Origin: Protonemura montana
Taxonomy: Eukaryota; Arthropoda; Insecta; Plecoptera; Nemouridae
Assembly: GCA_947568835.1 (NCBI GenBank)
Contig: CANOQG010000006.1
Location: 1,054,001 to 1,118,000, forward strand
Direction of reading: 5' to 3'
Length of the DNA stretch: 64,000 nt
A model generated the notes under the pieces. It was not told where the DNA came from. It searched no databases and saw only the letters and a list, made by a program, of their open reading frames with translations. Below, one piece after another: positions 62,501 to 64,000 of this stretch (its first letter is position 1; each line of letters opens with the position of its first letter). The position numbers and the translations under genes are program-made.

Positions 62501-63530
62501 ATGTCCTGCCCTATGTAATGCCCAATGTCCCGCACCATGTCCTGCCCCACGTCCTGGCCCATATCCTGCTTCATGTCCTGCTTCATATCCTGTCCAATGT
62601 CCTGCCCCAAGTTCTGCCTCATGTCCAGCCCCATGTCCTGTCCCATGTCCTTGCCTATGTCCTGCCCCACGGCCTGCCTCATGTTGTTGCATGTCCTGCC
62701 CCATGTCCTGCCTCATATCCAGTCCCATGTCCTGCCTCATGTCCTGCCCCTTTCCTGCCCCATGTCCTGTCCCATGACCTGCACCATATCCTGCTCCAAA
62801 TCCCAACGCATGTCCTGCCCCAAATCCTGCACTATGTCCTGCCCCATGTCCTGCCCCATATCCTTTCAAAAATTAATCCCCATGTCCTGTAACATGTCCT
62901 GCCTTATTTCCTGCCCCATGTCCTGCCCCATGTCCTGCCCCATGTCCTGCCCCATGTCCTGCCCCATGTCCTTCCCTAATGGCCTGCCCCAAGTTCTATA
63001 CCATTTCATGCCCCATGTCCTGGCCCATGTCCTGCCCCATGTCTTGCACAAAGTCCTGCCCCAAGTTCTGCCTCATGTCCAGCCCCATGTCCTGTCCCAT
63101 GTCCTTGCCTTTGTCCTGCCCCACGGCCTGCCTCATGTTGTTGCATGTCCTGCCCCATGTCCTGCCTCATATCCAGTCCCATGTCCTGCCTTATGTCCTG
63201 CCCCTTTCCTGCCCCATGTCCTGTCCCATGACCTGCACCATATCCTGCTCCTAATCCCGTCGCATGTCCTGCCCCAAATCTTGCCCTATGTCCTGCCCCA
63301 TGTCCCGTCCTATATCCTTTCCAATATTATGCCTTATGTCTTGCCCTATGTCCTGCCCTATTTAATGCCCCATGTCCTGCACCATGTCCTGCCACATGTT
63401 CTGGCCCATATTCTGCTCCATGTCCTGCCTCATAGTCTGTCCAATGTCCTGCCCTATGTCCTGTCGCATGCATGCCTCATGTCTTGCCCAAAGTCTTGCC
63501 CCATGTCCTGCCCATGTCCGGCACCATGTC
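56547..63530 (+). repeat. HOR C, copy 2 (about 6.98 kb, right end replaced)
   Basis: This is nearly identical to copy 1 until about 63.53 kb. Differences seen include CCAATATTCGCC for CCAAAATTCGCC (near 57568), CTCCATCATG for CTGCATCATG (near 58613), TCATGCCCC for TCCTGCCCC (near 59509), CCTGCCCC for CCTTCCCC (near 61483), TGTAACATGTCCCGCC for TGTTACATGTCTCGCC (near 62436) and one extra base in AAGTTCTGCCTC (near 63066). The last about 300 bp of the unit are missing. In their place is the sequence seen at 266-400 of this window and then a 215-bp pair. Confidence 0.94.
61944..62472 (+). repeat. About 265-bp tandem repeats within HOR C copy 2
   Basis: Same pair as at 54661-55189, displaced by 7283 bp. 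It was therefore already present before HOR C was duplicated. Confidence 0.85.
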
Positions 63531-63570
63531 CTGCCCCAAGTCCTGTCCCATGTCCTGCACCCATGTACTG

Positions 63571-63785
63571 CCCCATGTCCTGCCCCATGTCCTGCCCCAT
63601 GTCCTGCCCCATGTCCTGCCCCATGTCCTGCCCCAAGTCCTGTCCCATGTCTTGCCCTTATTCCTAACCCATGTCCTGCCCCATGTCCTGCCCCATATCC
63701 TGCCCCATGTCCTGCCCCATGTCTTGCCCCATAACCTGACCCATGTGTTGGCCCAAGTCCTGCCCCTTTTCTGTCGCATGTCATG
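63571..63785 (+). repeat. 215-bp tandem duplication, first unit
   Basis: The unit begins with about five consensus monomers, then CCCCAAGTCC (63631), CTTGCCCTTATTCC, CTAACCC, CATAACCTGACCC, TGTTGGCCCAAG and CTTTTCTGTCGCATGTCATG. The whole is repeated 215 bp downstream with a few substitutions. 215 is 17 monomers plus 11 bases. Confidence 0.9.
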
Positions 63786-64000
63786 CCTCATGTCCTGCCC
63801 CATGTCCTGCCCCATGTCCTGCCCCATGTCCTGCCCCATGTCCTGCCCCAAGTCCTGTCCCATGTCTTGCCCTTATTCCTAACCCATGTCCAGCCCCATG
63901 TCCTGCCCCATATCCTGCCCCATGTCCTGCCCCATGTCTTGCCCCATGTCCTGACCCATGTGTTGTCCCAAGTCCTGCCCCTTTTCTGTCGCTTGTCATG
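63786..64000 (+). repeat. 215-bp tandem duplication, second unit
   Basis: This is the partner of 63571-63785 and ends exactly at the window edge with CTTTTCTGTCGCTTGTCATG. Differences are CATGTCCAGCCCC for CATGTCCTGCCCC, CATGTCCTGACCC for CATAACCTGACCC, and TGTTGTCCC for TGTTGGCCC. More units may follow beyond the window. Confidence 0.9.

Larger units (their letters stand above)
1..64000. repeat. 12-bp monomer satellite / minisatellite array spanning the window
   Basis: The monomer CCCCATGTCCTG (+ strand) recurs with 12-bp phase from the first to the last base. Five exact units in a row lie at 321-380, and similar perfect runs occur near 7855-7916, 55632-55690, 56424-56482 and 63571-63630. 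Common variants are CCCTATG, CCTCATG, CCCCATATCC, CCCCAAGTCC and CCCTAATTCC; the TCCTG part is the most constant. The consensus is 6 C, 3 T, 2 G and 1 A, so it is 67% GC with 75% pyrimidine on + and no CpG. No stretch of more than about 40 bases departs from the pattern, and no unique gene-bearing or transposon-like sequence interrupts it. The open frames translate to MSCP, HVLP, PCPA, GQDM, AGHG or WGRT tetrapeptide repeats, all six frames being open at once. They have no domains or codon bias of their own, and each is ended only by chance variants, so I treat them as non-coding. Confidence 0.97.

Noticed and set aside
62525-63667. Longest open frame (380 codons, MSCP/HVLP-type repeats) as a protein gene
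   Set aside because: All other frames in the same stretch are also open, the product changes repeat type at single-base indels, there is no conserved domain or splice or promoter context, and the paralogous copy at 55242-55970 ends at a different point. Open length is explained by the 12-bp period.
1-64000. CRISPR array
   Set aside because: There is no constant repeat with unique spacers; the period is 12 bp and continuous, and the intervening sequence is itself repeat.
1-64000. PRDM9-type 13-mer CCNCCNTNNCCNC in the consensus
   Set aside because: The best alignment to the monomer fails at both the first and last fixed C, so the human motif is not present in the consensus.
1-64000. CENP-B box as evidence for a centromeric satellite
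   Set aside because: I saw no TTCG...CGGG arrangement in any marker monomer; centromere identity cannot be claimed from sequence.

Overview
The whole 64 kb window is one tandem-repeat (satellite / long minisatellite) array. I find no gene, RNA gene, transposon, CRISPR array or unique-sequence island in it. The basic unit is a 12-bp monomer, CCCCATGTCCTG on the + strand (CAGGACATGGGG on the - strand), repeated thousands of times with point variants and occasional small indels. Because 12 is a multiple of 3, every frame stays open for long stretches and reads as a tetrapeptide repeat: MSCP, HVLP and PCPA on +, and GQDM, AGHG and WGRT on -. The many long open frames are by-products of the repeat and are not annotated as genes. 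The content and scale point to a eukaryotic chromosome (heterochromatic, subtelomeric or similar satellite DNA). The species and chromosomal location cannot be read from this sequence.

The array is organised in nested tiers. Tier 1 is the 12-bp monomer. Tier 2 is an intermediate unit of roughly 0.2-0.65 kb, recognised by an ordered series of marker monomers (for example GTCAAAACGC, CCCGCCCGATG, GCATGCATGC, CATGACCTAACC); local tandem duplications of 156, 215, about 265, 514 and 611/635 bp are visible. Tier 3 is multi-kilobase higher-order repeats (HORs): HOR A, 6005 bp, three tandem copies (about 5.34-23.35 kb); HOR B, 3807 bp, two copies plus a third that is 527 bp longer (about 30.82-42.77 kb); and HOR C, 7283 bp, one full and one nearly full copy (about 49.26-63.53 kb). 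Tier 4 is an older, more diverged superblock duplication: about 3.3-31.4 kb (less the extra HOR A copies) is collinear with about 39-52 kb.

Layout: 0-3.3 kb holds pieces related to HOR C, the right part of HOR A and the 45.7-46.4 kb segment. 3.3-5.3 kb is a diverged relative of the left half of HOR B. 5.3-23.35 kb is HOR A x3. 23.35-30.8 kb is lower-order array with a 611/635-bp duplication. 30.8-42.8 kb is HOR B x3. 42.8-49.3 kb is lower-order array collinear with the right part of HOR A and with 23-28 kb. 49.3-63.5 kb is HOR C. 63.5-64.0 kb is a 215-bp tandem pair. The array runs off both ends of the window.

The main points of interest are the very recent, nearly identical multi-kb amplifications of different length at three sites in one array, a junction element at the HOR A boundaries, and a - strand monomer that contains the 8-base core GGGCAGGA of classical hypervariable minisatellites. 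The strong strand asymmetry gives one G-rich and one C-rich strand over 64 kb. Coordinates of repeat boundaries are by eye and can be off by some tens of bases where flanking monomers are themselves similar.
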